A DNA stretch of 64,000 nt, taken from Celeribacter sp. HF31 (GTDB lineage Bacteria; Pseudomonadota; Alphaproteobacteria; Rhodobacterales; Rhodobacteraceae). The position numbers and the translations under genes were made by a program. Within the stretch, counting starts at the first letter, position 1. Each line of letters opens with the position of its first letter. The notes under the pieces were generated by a model. The model was given only the letters and a program-made list of their open reading frames with translations, was not told the DNA's origin and made no database searches. Below, piece by piece: positions 17,954-28,235 of this stretch. The DNA is taken from assembly GCF_011806455.1 (NCBI RefSeq), contig NZ_JAATOT010000003.1:1-64000 (forward strand), read 5' to 3'.

Positions 17954-19552
17954 ATGACAACCGGACGCGTGAACCCGGCTTTCACCCTTGAAGACCAAGG
18001 CATTACCGGACTTGGCAATGTCTATTACAACCTTCTCGAGCCGGCCCTCATCGAAGAAGCCATCAAGCGGGGCGAAGGCGCACTTGGCAAAGGCGGTTCT
18101 TTCCTGGTGAGCACCGGCAAGCACACCGGCCGGTCCCCGAAAGACAAATTCGTCGTTCGTACCGCAGATGTCGAAGACACCATCTGGTGGGAAAACAACA
18201 CCCCGATGGACCCCGCGAAATTCGACGTTCTGCACGCCGATATGCTCGAGCACATGAAGGGCAAGGATTTCTACGTTCAGGACCTTTACGGCGGCGCCGA
18301 CCCGGCCAACCAGCTTGACGTGCGCATGATCACCGAGCTGGCCTGGCATGGCCTCTTTTGCCGCACCATGCTGCGTCGCCCGGATCTCAAGGCTCTCGAC
18401 GATTTCACCGCGGACTTCACGGTCATCAACTGCCCGTCCTTCAAGGCGGATCCGGAGAAACACGGCTGTCGTTCCGAAACGGTTGTCGCGCTGAACTTCG
18501 AGAAAAAGCTGATCCTGATCGGCAACACCGAATATGCGGGCGAAAACAAGAAGGGCGTGTTCACCCTGCTGAACTACATCCTTCCGGGCAAAGGCATCAT
18601 GGCGATGCACTGCTCCGCCAACCACGCGCCGGACAATCCTGTCGACACCGCGATCTTCTTTGGTCTCTCCGGCACCGGCAAGACCACGCTCTCCGCCGAC
18701 CCGTCCCGCGTGCTGATCGGCGATGACGAACATGGCTGGTCCGACAAGGGCACTTTCAACTTCGAAGGTGGCTGCTACGCCAAGACCATCAACCTCTCCG
18801 CCGAGGCAGAGCCGGAAATCTACGCGACCACGTCGAAATTCGGCACCGTGATCGAGAACATGGTCTATGACGAGCACACCAAGGATCTGGATTTCGAAGA
18901 CAGCTCCCTGACCGAGAACATGCGCTGCGCTTACCCGCTGCACTACATCTCCAACGCCTCTGAGACGGCGATGGGCGGTCATCCGAAGAACATCATTCTT
19001 CTGACCTGTGATGCGTTTGGCGTTCTGCCTCCGATCGCGCGCCTGACGCCCGCTCAGGCGATGTACCACTTCCTCTCCGGCTTCACCTCGAAGACCCCGG
19101 GCACCGAAGTGGGCGTCGTGGAACCGATCCCGACCTTCTCCACCTGCTTTGGCGCGCCCTTCATGCCGCGTCGCCCGGAAGCCTATGGCAACCTGCTGCG
19201 TGAGAAGATCGCGAAACATGGTGCAACCTGCTGGCTCGTTAACACCGGTTGGACCGGTGGCGCATTTGGCACCGGCTCGCGGATGCCGATCAAGGCGACC
19301 CGCAACCTGCTGCACGCCGCGCTTGAAGGCACGCTGGCCGAGGTCGAATTCCGCAAGGACGACAACTTCGGCTTCGACGTTCCGGTCTCCGTGCCGGGCG
19401 TGGCCGATGTGCTCCTGGACCCGCGCCGCACCTGGGCCGACAAAGAGGCCTTCGATGCGCAGGCTGAGAAACTGGTCCATATGTTCAAAGAGAACTTCGA
19501 ACAGTACCTGCCCTACATTGATGAGGACGTGAAGGCCGCCGCCATCGGCTAA
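17954..19552 (+). CDS. pckA: Phosphoenolpyruvate carboxykinase (ATP)
   Basis: 532 residues from ATG 17954. It converts oxaloacetate and ATP to phosphoenolpyruvate, the entry to gluconeogenesis. The kinase P-loop GLSGTGKTT is at 237-245 and is followed by ADPSR and GDDEHGW, and the substrate-binding [15 protein letters not shown] lies near 54-68. It is needed for growth on acetate or C4 acids, which fits the ethylmalonyl-CoA enzyme at 20965. It is monocistronic, ending at a terminator at 19577-19607. Confidence 0.97.
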   Translation: MTTGRVNPAFTLEDQGITGLGNVYYNLLEPALIEEAIKRGEGALGKGGSFLVSTGKHTGRSPKDKFVVRTADVEDTIWWENNTPMDPAKFDVLHADMLEHMKGKDFYVQDLYGGADPANQLDVRMITELAWHGLFCRTMLRRPDLKALDDFTADFTVINCPSFKADPEKHGCRSETVVALNFEKKLILIGNTEYAGENKKGVFTLLNYILPGKGIMAMHCSANHAPDNPVDTAIFFGLSGTGKTTLSADPSRVLIGDDEHGWSDKGTFNFEGGCYAKTINLSAEAEPEIYATTSKFGTVIENMVYDEHTKDLDFEDSSLTENMRCAYPLHYISNASETAMGGHPKNIILLTCDAFGVLPPIARLTPAQAMYHFLSGFTSKTPGTEVGVVEPIPTFSTCFGAPFMPRRPEAYGNLLREKIAKHGATCWLVNTGWTGGAFGTGSRMPIKATRNLLHAALEGTLAEVEFRKDDNFGFDVPVSVPGVADVLLDPRRTWADKEAFDAQAEKLVHMFKENFEQYLPYIDEDVKAAAIG

Positions 19553-19576
19553 GGCCTTTCCTCACCTCACGAAGTG

Positions 19577-19607
19577 ACGCCCCGGCCCAGATGGTCCGGG
19601 GCGTTTT
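19577..19607 (+). terminator. Rho-independent terminator after pckA
   Basis: A 12-bp stem with one mismatch pairs ACGCCCCGGCCC with GGTCCGGGGCGT around a short loop, followed by TTTTCTTTT. Confidence 0.85.
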
Positions 19608-19654
19608 CTTTTGCGCGTCATTCAGATGTCACGCCGCTCTGGCATTCTGTTCCC

Positions 19655-19993
19655 ATGAAATATGCTCTGATTTTCACGCTCCTCTCGACCCCGGCCCTCG
19701 CGCAGGAGGTCGATTTTACCGACCCCGCGCTGATCGGCTTTGGCGAAGAGGTCTTCACCGATTTCTGCATGGCCTGTCATGGCGAAGAGGCCTTGGGCGG
19801 CAATGGGCCAGACATCCAAGGCGCGATTCTGAGCGACGTCACGCAAGCCATTCGCGGAACGGATCAGATGGAGCCTGTCGAGCTTTATGAGGGCGAACCG
19901 GAGGCCGTCGCGGCTTATCTCATGTCTCTGGCACCCAAGGTGGCCGAGATCAAATTGCGCCTTCTCGCCGAGCGACAGCGGGGCTCAAAATAG
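19655..19993 (+). CDS. Small periplasmic c-type cytochrome
   Basis: 112 residues from ATG 19655. A signal peptide (cleavage after ALA-Q near residue 16) is followed by a single haem-binding CMACH. The likely sixth ligand is the Met in DQMEP. The protein is small, like the class I cytochrome c domains that act as soluble electron carriers or subunits. The partner is unknown. Its 3' end overlaps the end of the convergent TauE-like gene by 9 bp. Confidence 0.82.
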   Translation: MKYALIFTLLSTPALAQEVDFTDPALIGFGEEVFTDFCMACHGEEALGGNGPDIQGAILSDVTQAIRGTDQMEPVELYEGEPEAVAAYLMSLAPKVAEIKLRLLAERQRGSK

Positions 19994-20749
19994 CCCGCGC
20001 CGGACCAGATTGGCTCCCGCCACCAAGAGCACAAACAGCGTCGCACGTTTGAATTTCTTTTGATCCAACCGGTCCTGCACCCGCTGGCCCAGGATCATAC
20101 CAATGAGCGCAGGCGCCAGTAATGCGGCGGAGAGCGGGATGGTCTGGGCATTCAGCACGCCAGAACGCAGATGTGCCAGCAAAAGCGTGATCGCGCCTGC
20201 GCCAAAGATCACACCGGTGATCTTGATCTGCAATTTCTTAGGCGTGTCCACGGCGGTCAGATAGGCCACCGTCAACGGCCCCCAGATGCCCGCCACGCCG
20301 CCGATCACACCGGAAATCGCGCCGAGACCCAGATCGTAAAACCCGCGATGATGGTCCGGGATATGCAGGGCGCGCCCCACCAAAAGATAGCTCGCCAGCA
20401 CGATCACGATGATCCCGAGGCTCAAAAACACCACCGATTGCGGCAGGATCACGACGAGCTGCGCGGAGAGCACGATCATCACGAGCAGCGCGCCGATATA
20501 GAGCCTGTATTGTTTCGCGGCCTCGACGGCCTCCGCCGCACCGCCCCGGAGCGCCTGCCAGACGTTGGAGACGACCGTCGAAAAGATCAGCCCGGCAAGC
20601 GCCACTTCGGGTGCCAGAAAAGACCCCAGCCCAGAGATCATGATCATCGGCATGGCAAAGCCGGTCGCACCTTTGACAAATCCCGCCAAGAGCGTGATCG
20701 CAACGGCAGCGATGATTTGCGGCAGGGTCAGAAGGCTTTCGAAAGTCAT
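19985..20749 (-). CDS. TauE/SafE family sulfite exporter-like permease
   Basis: 254 residues from ATG 20749; a start at 20803 would add 18 poorly conserved residues. It has about eight hydrophobic helices and the duplicated TauE/SafE pattern, with GFVKGATGFAMPM in the first half and GVIGGVAGIWGP in the second. Members export sulfite, sulfoacetate or other organic anions; the substrate here is not determined. Convergent with the cytochrome gene, sharing 9 bp. Confidence 0.85.
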   Translation of the reverse strand: MTFESLLTLPQIIAAVAITLLAGFVKGATGFAMPMIMISGLGSFLAPEVALAGLIFSTVVSNVWQALRGGAAEAVEAAKQYRLYIGALLVMIVLSAQLVVILPQSVVFLSLGIIVIVLASYLLVGRALHIPDHHRGFYDLGLGAISGVIGGVAGIWGPLTVAYLTAVDTPKKLQIKITGVIFGAGAITLLLAHLRSGVLNAQTIPLSAALLAPALIGMILGQRVQDRLDQKKFKRATLFVLLVAGANLVRRGLF

Positions 20750-20964
20750 ACCCTCTGATAAAGGGCTGTTTTTCTCGCGTATAGGAGAAAGGAGGCTCCC
20801 CATGGGTCCAGAGCTTTTCTTTCTCGGCGCCAGTCGCGCGAAGATTATCCCTGCGACACTTTAAGTCTTATGAAAACTATATTTGAAAATATTATTGCGC
20901 TGCGACTGCGAAAGGATTAGACAAGTCCGAGACCCTCACGAGATCCTATGGAGGAGAGAATCCC

Positions 20965-22638
20965 ATGGCGCTTGACCAACAGGAGATGACAATGCCGAAC
21001 CCGATTTTGCCTGATCTTCTGGCCCTCACCGGCGCGGCTGTGGCCCCGGCAGAGGCGATTCTGGACCGGGCACGCGCCGCCTTGCGCTCCGAATTCCTCG
21101 ACGGCGAGCGCGTCTCCGGCAAGAAGATCGAGGCCAATCAAACCGCCGCGCACGGGCTCGCGTGGCTTGCAACCTATGTCGAAAGCCTGCGCCAGATGCA
21201 AAAATGGGCCGAAGCCCTGACGGCAGACGGCAAGTTCGGCGAGATGGAGCAGCTCATCCACCAGATCGCTTTCGGTGAATACCTGAGCCAGATTTACGGC
21301 GGCATCCCGATGAACCAGGGCGAGATGTGTCGTCTCTCCGATCTGGGTCTGGGCCTTGTCCAGCCGAGCCATTCCGAAGTGGTCAAGCTCATGCTCGACG
21401 GCAATTCCACCGGCGCGCGCACGCGGCTTGTCGAGCTGATGCGTAACAATTCCGGCCATGCAACCTTTGGCGCTTCGGGCCTCGACGACGAATTGGAAAT
21501 GATCCGCGATCAATTCCGCCGTTTCGCTGACGAAAAAGTCGTACCCTTCGCCCATGAATGGCACCTCAAAGATGAACTCATCCCGATGGAAATCATCGAG
21601 GAACTGGCCGAACTGGGCGTCTTTGGCCTGACGATCCCCGAGGAATACGGCGGCTTTGGCTTCCCGAAAGCGGCCATGGTCGTGGTCTCCGAAGAGCTGT
21701 CCCGTGGCTACATCGGCGTCGGTTCTCTGGGCACACGCTCGGAGATCGCGGCCGAGCTGATCCTTGGCGGCGGCACCGAGGCGCAAAAGGAACAGTGGCT
21801 GCCGAAACTGTCCTCTGCCGAAATTCTGCCCACTGCTGTCTTCACCGAACCGAACACCGGCTCGGACCTTGGGAGCCTGCGCACCCGCGCGGTGAAAGAG
21901 GGCGAGACCTATACGGTGACCGGCAACAAGACCTGGATCACCCACGCCGCGCGCACCCATGTGATGACGCTTCTGGCCCGCACCGACCCGGACACCACGG
22001 ATTACAAAGGCCTGTCGATGTTCCTGGCGGAGAAAACGCCGGGAGATGACGAAAATCCCTTCCCCACTCCGGGCATGTCTGGCGGTGAGATCGAGGTCTT
22101 GGGCTATCGCGGCATGAAGGAATATGAGATCGGCTTTGACGGGTTCAAGGTGAAGGCCGAGAACCTACTGGGTGGCGAGGAAGGCAAGGGCTTCAAACAG
22201 CTCATGGAGACCTTCGAGTCTGCCCGCATTCAGACCGCCGCGCGCGCCATCGGCGTTGCGCAAAACGCGCTCGAGGTCGGCATGCAATATGCCGAAGATC
22301 GCAAGCAATTCGGCAAGAGCCTGATCGAATTCCCGCGCGTCTCCGGCAAGCTCGCGATGATGGCGGTCGAGATCATGGTGGCGCGTCAGCTCACCTATTT
22401 CTCCGCGTGGGAAAAGGACCATGGCCACCGCTGTGACCTTGAGGCCGGGATGGCGAAACTCTTGGGCGCGCGCGTCGCCTGGGCCGCCGCCGACAATGCG
22501 CTGCAAATCCATGGCGGCAACGGCTTTGCTTTGGAATATCAGATTTCCCGCATCCTCTGCGACGCGCGGATTCTGAACATCTTCGAAGGCGCTGGTGAAA
22601 TTCAGGCCCAGGTGATTGCGCGCCGTTTGCTCGGCTAA
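20965..22638 (+). CDS. mcd: (2S)-Methylsuccinyl-CoA dehydrogenase
   Basis: 557 residues, longer than ordinary acyl-CoA dehydrogenases (about 380-400). Residues 1-170 form an extra N-terminal domain with GGIPMNQGEMCRLSDLGL, characteristic of Mcd of the ethylmalonyl-CoA pathway; the acyl-CoA dehydrogenase core runs from about 172 with TEPNTGSDL and ends in IFEGAGEIQ, where Glu541 is the catalytic base position. It oxidises methylsuccinyl-CoA to mesaconyl-CoA, passing electrons to ETF. ATG 20965 has GGAGGAGAG upstream; ATG 20992 with AGGAG is also good. A paralogue with other acyl-CoA substrates cannot be excluded. Confidence 0.87.
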   Translation: MALDQQEMTMPNPILPDLLALTGAAVAPAEAILDRARAALRSEFLDGERVSGKKIEANQTAAHGLAWLATYVESLRQMQKWAEALTADGKFGEMEQLIHQIAFGEYLSQIYGGIPMNQGEMCRLSDLGLGLVQPSHSEVVKLMLDGNSTGARTRLVELMRNNSGHATFGASGLDDELEMIRDQFRRFADEKVVPFAHEWHLKDELIPMEIIEELAELGVFGLTIPEEYGGFGFPKAAMVVVSEELSRGYIGVGSLGTRSEIAAELILGGGTEAQKEQWLPKLSSAEILPTAVFTEPNTGSDLGSLRTRAVKEGETYTVTGNKTWITHAARTHVMTLLARTDPDTTDYKGLSMFLAEKTPGDDENPFPTPGMSGGEIEVLGYRGMKEYEIGFDGFKVKAENLLGGEEGKGFKQLMETFESARIQTAARAIGVAQNALEVGMQYAEDRKQFGKSLIEFPRVSGKLAMMAVEIMVARQLTYFSAWEKDHGHRCDLEAGMAKLLGARVAWAAADNALQIHGGNGFALEYQISRILCDARILNIFEGAGEIQAQVIARRLLG

Positions 22639-22656
22639 ACCAATACGCCCTAAAGC

Positions 22657-23400
22657 TCAAAAAGGCGGTGCCTCCTGCGCCGCCTTTTTTGCGACCCGGT
22701 CCACGAAGCGATCCCGCGCGGCGGGCAAGTCCCGATCGGACAGCTCTGCCGTGATCTTTGCCAGAAAATGCCCCGTCGTCTTGAGACCCTGCCCGATCTC
22801 GGCAAAATCCAGCGATGATTGTCCCAACAGACATTGCGGCAAGGGCAAGAGCCGATCCGCCCACTCCCCCGCGCCCTTCCGCGACACGGCGCGGCCCGTC
22901 TTGGGCGAGACGTAAATCAGATCGTCAGGCGATCCGGTCACCGCGCAGGAAGAGAGATCGAGGCCAAAGCCCAGCTCCTCCAACAACGACACCTCCCAAT
23001 GCAGATAGGCCAAGGGCCACATCGGGTCGGAGCCGATCCGATCGAACAGCGCCAGACTGTCGACATAAAGATAGCCATGCGCCTCGCGCTCCGGCAAAAG
23101 CTGCGAGAGCATCGCGGTCATCGCCGTCATCCCCGCGAGCGCCATGGGATCACCCAGCACATGCGCGCGGCTTTTCACCGGTTCGAAGGTGAAACTTCCG
23201 AGATGATCTTCGATCCGCGCTTTCCAGGTCACGGCAACCTGCCCGCCCGGCTGCAAATGCGGCGTCATCTTGCGCGAGATTCCGCCCCGCACCACGCCCG
23301 CATGACGGCCGTGATCGGGGGTAAACACCTCGACAATCACCGAGGTCTCGCCATGTTTTCGGACGGAAAGGACCACCCCTTCATCGCGCCACTCGATCAT
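22657..23400 (-). CDS. recO: DNA repair protein RecO
   Basis: 247 residues, normal for the family. The N-terminal OB fold begins MIEWRDEGVVLSVRKHGETS and is followed by the GxVRGG block. RecO loads RecA on SSB-coated DNA with RecR in the RecFOR pathway. It is the last gene of the long minus-strand block that begins near rpoZ. The final codons are part of the mcd terminator. Confidence 0.95.
   Translation of the reverse strand: MIEWRDEGVVLSVRKHGETSVIVEVFTPDHGRHAGVVRGGISRKMTPHLQPGGQVAVTWKARIEDHLGSFTFEPVKSRAHVLGDPMALAGMTAMTAMLSQLLPEREAHGYLYVDSLALFDRIGSDPMWPLAYLHWEVSLLEELGFGLDLSSCAVTGSPDDLIYVSPKTGRAVSRKGAGEWADRLLPLPQCLLGQSSLDFAEIGQGLKTTGHFLAKITAELSDRDLPAARDRFVDRVAKKAAQEAPPF
22659..22690. terminator. 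Terminator of mcd inside the 3' end of recO
   Basis: A perfect 10-bp stem, AAAAAGGCGG (22659-22668) with CCGCCTTTTT (22680-22689), has an 11-nt loop and a run of six T. It encodes the last residues of convergent recO, so the terminator and the recO C-terminus share sequence. Confidence 0.8.
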
Positions 23401-23460
23401 GCGCCTGCTTCATCGTAGCTGAAAATACTCACACGACCCTGACCCGCCATAGGTGCAGCG

Positions 23461-23793
23461 TCAATCGGATAAGCCCGGCTCATCCAACAACGTGCGGCCC
23501 TGACGGTCCTCAACTTCGATGATCCAGAGATCGGGATCAAAGCTGCGTTGTTTGGCCAGAGAGGCATCCACATCGCGCTCCGCGCCTTCGGCAAGCACAG
23601 CCCAGTCGCGGCGGTCTTCCATCAGGTTGAACTCGCGTTGAAACGCCTTGGCTTGCCCGTCCAACGTGTTGAGTTTGACCATCACGGCGCCCGCGGTCGC
23701 GTCGCCTTTCTTGACGACAAAGGCCGGAATATCGGCCAGTCTGAGCCGCGTCAGATAGGCCGAGACCCAGACATCCGCCGTCAGCCGCGCCAT
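23461..23793 (-). CDS. DUF1491 family protein
   Basis: 110 residues. The N-terminus LTADVWVSAYLTRLRLADIP, then KGDATAGAVMVKL and the C-terminal DPDLWIIEVED, match DUF1491, a small protein group common in alphaproteobacteria. Function unknown. Its ATG overlaps the era stop by one base (TGATG), so it is translated with era. Confidence 0.85.
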   Translation of the reverse strand: MARLTADVWVSAYLTRLRLADIPAFVVKKGDATAGAVMVKLNTLDGQAKAFQREFNLMEDRRDWAVLAEGAERDVDASLAKQRSFDPDLWIIEVEDRQGRTLLDEPGLSD

Positions 23794-24707
23794 CAGTTGC
23801 CGTCTTTGAAATCGAGCCCCATTTCGCCGTAGCGCTCGGCCTCTTCGAGCCAGTTCGGACGCACTTTGATCTGCAAGAAAAGGTGCACCTTGCGGCCCAG
23901 AAACTCCGCCAATTCCTCACGTGCCGCACGCGAAATGCGTTTGATCGTCTCGCCGCGCTTGCCGAGGATGATGCCTTTATGCCCATCCCGCGCCACGTAA
24001 ATCACCTGATCCACACGGGCAGAGCCGTCCTTGCGCTCTTCCCATTGCTCGGTCTCAACGGTGAGCTGGTAGGGCAGTTCCTGATGCAGATTGAGCGTCA
24101 GCTTCTCGCGGGTGATCTCGGCGGCAATCATGCGCATCGGCAGATCTGCGATCTGATCCTCGGGGTAGAGCCACGGCCCCTCCGGCAGCTCGCGGGCGAG
24201 CCATTTGCGCAGGTCATCGACGCCTTTGCCCTTCTCAGCCGAGATCATGAAGGTCTCAACAAAGTTGCGGCGTTCGTTCATATCCTTGGTGATCGCGAGA
24301 AGTTTCTCGACGTCCACCATGTCGATCTTGTTGATCGCCAGCGCGACTTTCTGTTTCGGGTTCGAATGCTCGTCAAGTGCGGCCAAAATCGCCTCGACGC
24401 CCTCGGTGACGCCCTTATGCGCCTCGATCAAAAGCACGACGACATCGGCATCTGCGGCCCCGCCCCAGGCGGCAGAGACCATGGCGCGGTCCAGCCGACG
24501 TTTGGGTTTGAAAATCCCCGGCGTGTCGACAAAGACGATCTGGCTGTCGCCTTCCATCGCCACACCGCGAATGCGGGCGCGGGTGGTTTGCACCTTATGG
24601 GTCACGATCGATACTTTCGCGCCGACCATACGGTTCAACAACGTGGATTTTCCGGCGTTGGGTTCACCGATCAGGGCCACAAAACCTGCGCGTGTCGTTT
24701 CAGCCAT
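23793..24707 (-). CDS. era: GTPase Era
   Basis: 304 residues from ATG 24707, which has GGAGG 7 nt upstream. G1 GEPNAGKS, G3 DTPG and G4 NKID are present, followed by a C-terminal KH domain with [16 protein letters not shown]. Era binds the 3' end of 16S rRNA in 30S assembly. It overlaps the end of rnc by 8 bp, the classic rnc-era arrangement. Confidence 0.97.
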   Translation of the reverse strand: MAETTRAGFVALIGEPNAGKSTLLNRMVGAKVSIVTHKVQTTRARIRGVAMEGDSQIVFVDTPGIFKPKRRLDRAMVSAAWGGAADADVVVLLIEAHKGVTEGVEAILAALDEHSNPKQKVALAINKIDMVDVEKLLAITKDMNERRNFVETFMISAEKGKGVDDLRKWLARELPEGPWLYPEDQIADLPMRMIAAEITREKLTLNLHQELPYQLTVETEQWEERKDGSARVDQVIYVARDGHKGIILGKRGETIKRISRAAREELAEFLGRKVHLFLQIKVRPNWLEEAERYGEMGLDFKDGN

Positions 24708-25389
24708 TTTTGGCCTCCAGTTTGAGCAAAAGCGCCTTGGCGGCAGCTTGTTCGGCCTGACGTTTGGAATTCGCTTCCGAGCGCTCCGCCTCGCCACTTT
24801 CGAGCGTCACTTCGATGGTGAAGATCGGCGCATGATCGGGGCCCTTGCGGGCCACTTCGGAATATTTCGGCGGTTTCTGACCGCGGGCCTGTGCCCATTC
24901 CTGAAGCGCGGTTTTGGCGTCGCGGGCGTCGTCTTCGACCCGGTCGATGCGTTTACCCCAGAGCCTGCGCACGAGCGCTTTGGCCACATCAAAGCCTGCG
25001 TCGCGATAAACGGCGGCAATCACCGCCTCCATGGCGTCGGCCAGCAGAGCTTCTTTGCGCCGCCCACCCGACATCATCTCCGAGCGGCCCAGTTTCAAGA
25101 CGGCACCAAGGTCGATCTGGCGGGCCACGTCGGCACAGGTTTCCTTGCGCACCAGCGCGTTGAAACGCGGCGCCAACTGACCCTCTGAGGCCGATTTGTC
25201 TTTCTCGAACAAAGCCTCCGCCATCGTCAAACCAAGAACCCGGTCGCCCAGGAATTCGAGGCGCTGGTTGTCGGGGCGGGTCGCGGACGAGATCGAACTA
25301 TGGGTGAGCGCGCGCAGAAGCAATTCAGGCTGAGAGAACTCATGCCCGAGCCGCGTCTGAAACGCGCTTATATCTGCGGAAATCTTCAC
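24700..25389 (-). CDS. rnc: Ribonuclease III
   Basis: 229 residues. The nuclease signature [14 protein letters not shown] holds Glu45 and Asp49, and a C-terminal double-stranded RNA-binding domain ends with [13 protein letters not shown]. It processes rRNA precursors and structured mRNA. The start overlaps the lepB stop by 4 bp (ATGA). Confidence 0.97.
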   Translation of the reverse strand: MKISADISAFQTRLGHEFSQPELLLRALTHSSISSATRPDNQRLEFLGDRVLGLTMAEALFEKDKSASEGQLAPRFNALVRKETCADVARQIDLGAVLKLGRSEMMSGGRRKEALLADAMEAVIAAVYRDAGFDVAKALVRRLWGKRIDRVEDDARDAKTALQEWAQARGQKPPKYSEVARKGPDHAPIFTIEVTLESGEAERSEANSKRQAEQAAAKALLLKLEAKNG

Positions 25390-26168
25390 TGCACCGCCTT
25401 AAAGAAACGGTCTTTGCGCCAGGTCCAGAAATAGACGAGGTGTTTGCCGGCGGCCGAGAAAATCACATTGCTGACCTTGCCGACGATATATTCCTCAGGC
25501 ACGTAGCCCACGCCGCCCCGTTCCGCCGGGATACGGCTGTCGGCGGAATTGTCGCGGTTGTCGCCCATAAAGAAATAGTTGTTCGCGGGCACCGTATAGA
25601 CCTGTGTGTTGTCGACGCCCGTGGTGCGGATATTCAGGATCGAATGCTGACGCCCGCCCGGCAGGGTCTCGATATATTTCTCTTTGACACAGTCGCCGCC
25701 TTCGCCGGGCGTATTTGTGCAGGCTGGAGGACGCCCGGCGGCGCCTTGTTTTTCATAGGTCTCGACGAACGCACCATCGGGAGTCTGCGGGACCTCTTCC
25801 CCATTGAGGAAGATCACGCCATCGCGCATCTGGATGCGGTCGCCCGGCAGGCCGATCAGGCGTTTGACAAAAGTGCGGTGCTCGGTCGGGTGTTCGAACA
25901 CCACGATGTCGCCACGCTCCGGCTCAGAGCCGAGGATGCGACCAGAGATCGGGCAGAGGAAATTCACGATCTTCGGGCAAGACCATTGCGAATAGCCGTA
26001 GCTCATCTTGTTGACGAAAAGAAAATCGCCGATCAACAGCGTGTCTTTCATCGAGGACGACGGGATAAAGAACGGCTGGAAGAACAGCGTGCGGAAAATC
26101 CCGGCGATCAGCAGGGCATAGACCACTGTTTTGATGGTTTCGGTCAGGCTGTCCTTGGCACTGCTCAT
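25386..26168 (-). CDS. lepB: Signal peptidase I
   Basis: 260 residues. One N-terminal membrane segment (about 13-33) is followed by the catalytic Ser39 in [11 protein letters not shown] and the general base Lys102 in [22 protein letters not shown] is the conserved box E. It removes signal peptides at the periplasmic face of the inner membrane. AAAGGACGAG precedes the ATG. The arrangement acpS-lepB-rnc-era is conserved in alphaproteobacteria. Confidence 0.97.
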   Translation of the reverse strand: MSSAKDSLTETIKTVVYALLIAGIFRTLFFQPFFIPSSSMKDTLLIGDFLFVNKMSYGYSQWSCPKIVNFLCPISGRILGSEPERGDIVVFEHPTEHRTFVKRLIGLPGDRIQMRDGVIFLNGEEVPQTPDGAFVETYEKQGAAGRPPACTNTPGEGGDCVKEKYIETLPGGRQHSILNIRTTGVDNTQVYTVPANNYFFMGDNRDNSADSRIPAERGGVGYVPEEYIVGKVSNVIFSAAGKHLVYFWTWRKDRFFKAVQ

Positions 26169-26290
26169 CTTCTCGTCCTTTGGGGAAACGGTTTTACGCT
26201 TTAGCGGGATATGAAAGGCGCGCGGCAGGGAGTCAAGGCAAACGCCCGTGAAGGCGGGGTTTTACACCGCTTAGACTGTGCAAACTCGCC

Positions 26291-26695
26291 TTATTTGTCC
26301 TTCGGGCGGGCTTCTATCACCACAAAGGCCTGCGCCCAGGGGTGATCGTCGGTCAGCGTCACATGGATGATCGCCTCATGGCCCGGCGGCGTCATCTCCT
26401 CGAGCCGCTCTTTGGCCCAGCCCGTGACCTCCATCACCGGCTGTCCGGTGGCGAGGTTCTTGACCGCCATGTCTTTCCACGAAATCCCCATGGCGAGGCC
26501 GGTGCCCAGAGCCTTGGAACAGGCTTCCTTCGCAGCCCAGCGTTTCGCGTAAGTCCCCGCAACGTCGCGGCGACGCTCGGCCTTGGCCTGTTCGACCTCT
26601 GTGAAAACACGGTTTTTGAACCGCGCACCAAAACGTTCCAACGTGCCGGTGATCCGGTCGATATTCGCAAGATCTGTGCCGATGCCGAGGATCAT
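26291..26695 (-). CDS. acpS: Holo-[acyl-carrier-protein] synthase
   Basis: 134 residues. [15 protein letters not shown] carries the Mg-binding Asp8, and the second motif [14 protein letters not shown] carries the Glu ligand. It transfers 4'-phosphopantetheine from CoA to ACP. It follows pdxJ by 18 bp, as in many proteobacteria. Confidence 0.96.
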   Translation of the reverse strand: MILGIGTDLANIDRITGTLERFGARFKNRVFTEVEQAKAERRRDVAGTYAKRWAAKEACSKALGTGLAMGISWKDMAVKNLATGQPVMEVTGWAKERLEEMTPPGHEAIIHVTLTDDHPWAQAFVVIEARPKDK

Positions 26696-26713
26696 GTCAG
26701 GCTCCAGACTGCG

Positions 26714-27457
26714 TTATCCGCGCGCTTCATCCATCAAACGGCGCATTTCCTGAATGGCCGGGATAATGCCGCGGAAAATGGCTTCGCCGATCAAGAAATG
26801 CCCAATGTTCAACTCGGCAATCTCAGGCAGCGCCGCGATAGGTTGCACGGTGTCATAGGTCAGCCCGTGGCCGGCGTGGACCTCAAGCCCCAGAGAGTGC
26901 GCAAAAGCCGCCATCTCGGTGAGGCGTTTCAACTCGTCGTCACGTTCGGCAAATTTGCCATCCGCATGCAGATCGCAATAGGCCCCTGTGTGCAATTCGA
27001 CGACGGCGGCACCGATACGATGCGCGGCCTCGATCTGCGGTCGATCAGCGGCGATGAAGATAGACACGCGTGACCCGGCGTCGCGCAAGGGCGCAATGAA
27101 ATGGGCCAGACGGTTTTCCTCGCGCGCCACTTCAAGCCCGCCTTCGGTGGTCCGCTCTTCGCGCTTTTCCGGCACGATGCAGACCGCGTGAGGTTTGTGA
27201 CGCAAAGCAATCGCCTGCATCTCGTCCGTGGCGGCCATCTCGAAATTCAACGGCACGGAGAGGTTCGCGACCAGCGCCTCGATGTCCGCATCCGTGATGT
27301 GGCGGCGATCTTCGCGCAGGTGCGCGGTGATGCCGTCCGCCCCCGCCTCTTCGGCCAGTTTCGCGGCCCGCACCGGGTCCGGGTAGGCCGAGCCGCGCGC
27401 GTTGCGCACGGTGGCGACGTGATCGATGTTCATACCGAGGCGGAGTTTCTGGGTCAT
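26714..27457 (-). CDS. pdxJ: Pyridoxine 5'-phosphate synthase
   Basis: 247 residues from ATG 27457; an in-frame start 18 bp upstream is less likely. The start [18 protein letters not shown] and the block [12 protein letters not shown] are PdxJ hallmarks. It condenses 1-deoxyxylulose 5-phosphate and 3-amino-1-hydroxyacetone 3-phosphate in de novo vitamin B6 synthesis. Confidence 0.97.
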   Translation of the reverse strand: MTQKLRLGMNIDHVATVRNARGSAYPDPVRAAKLAEEAGADGITAHLREDRRHITDADIEALVANLSVPLNFEMAATDEMQAIALRHKPHAVCIVPEKREERTTEGGLEVAREENRLAHFIAPLRDAGSRVSIFIAADRPQIEAAHRIGAAVVELHTGAYCDLHADGKFAERDDELKRLTEMAAFAHSLGLEVHAGHGLTYDTVQPIAALPEIAELNIGHFLIGEAIFRGIIPAIQEMRRLMDEARG

Positions 27458-27566
27458 GGTTTCGTTCCCAATCAAAATCGTTTGGCGCGGACAATAACCT
27501 GCGGGTCGCGAAAGAAAACCGACAAATCCTGATGGGCGCGATCAAGACCTGTGCGGGGCTGCCCGG

Positions 27567-28217
27567 TTACGGTTTCTGAGCCGCTTTTTGCGCCTGTTTC
27601 TTGCGCCGCAACTCTTCGAGCTTGGCCTTGAGCTTGCCGCGGCGCCGGTTTTGATAGACCGTCACCATCGGCAGAATGACGTAATAAGCCACGGTGCCCG
27701 CGATGATCCCAGGAATGATGCCACCGACCAGATAGGGCAAGAAAATCTCATGCCAGAACCGGATCAGCGCATCCCAATTGGCATCGCGATCCGTGAACAG
27801 CGCCAGAAAATTGCGCCAGAAATCATCGGCTGCGTCGAAAAACTTGCCCGTAAAACTGCGCTCATGGTGGTGATCGAACGTCGTGCCGAGCAGGAAGTGG
27901 CCCATTTTCATCGAGATCACGCCAATCGGCACATAGGTCAGCGGGTTGCCGACAAAGGTCGCCAAAAGCGCGGCGATAACATTGCCCCGCATCAGCTTGG
28001 CGAGCAGAAAGGCGATGACGAAATGCAGGCCGAAAAAGGGCGTGAAGACCGCGAAGACGCCGGCAAAGACGCCGCGCGCAATTTTATGAGGGGTGTCAGG
28101 CAGACGGTGAAGGCGATGTTTGAGATACTGTGCCGCCCGCCCCCAGCCGCGTTTGGGCCAGAGGGATTGCGCAAGCCATTGAAGTGGCTTTAGCTTTTCC
28201 CGGCGTTTGAAGACCAC
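27567..28217 (-). CDS. DUF2062 domain-containing membrane protein
   Basis: 216 residues. The central region, with PDTPHKIARGVFAGVFAVFTPFFG and VGNPLTYVPI, is the DUF2062 signature, with about three to four hydrophobic helices and a basic, Lys/Arg-rich C-terminal tail. Function unknown. It sits 18 bp downstream of rsh. Confidence 0.87.
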   Translation of the reverse strand: MVFKRREKLKPLQWLAQSLWPKRGWGRAAQYLKHRLHRLPDTPHKIARGVFAGVFAVFTPFFGLHFVIAFLLAKLMRGNVIAALLATFVGNPLTYVPIGVISMKMGHFLLGTTFDHHHERSFTGKFFDAADDFWRNFLALFTDRDANWDALIRFWHEIFLPYLVGGIIPGIIAGTVAYYVILPMVTVYQNRRRGKLKAKLEELRRKKQAQKAAQKP

Positions 28218-28235
28218 ATCATCCTCTTGGCCCCA

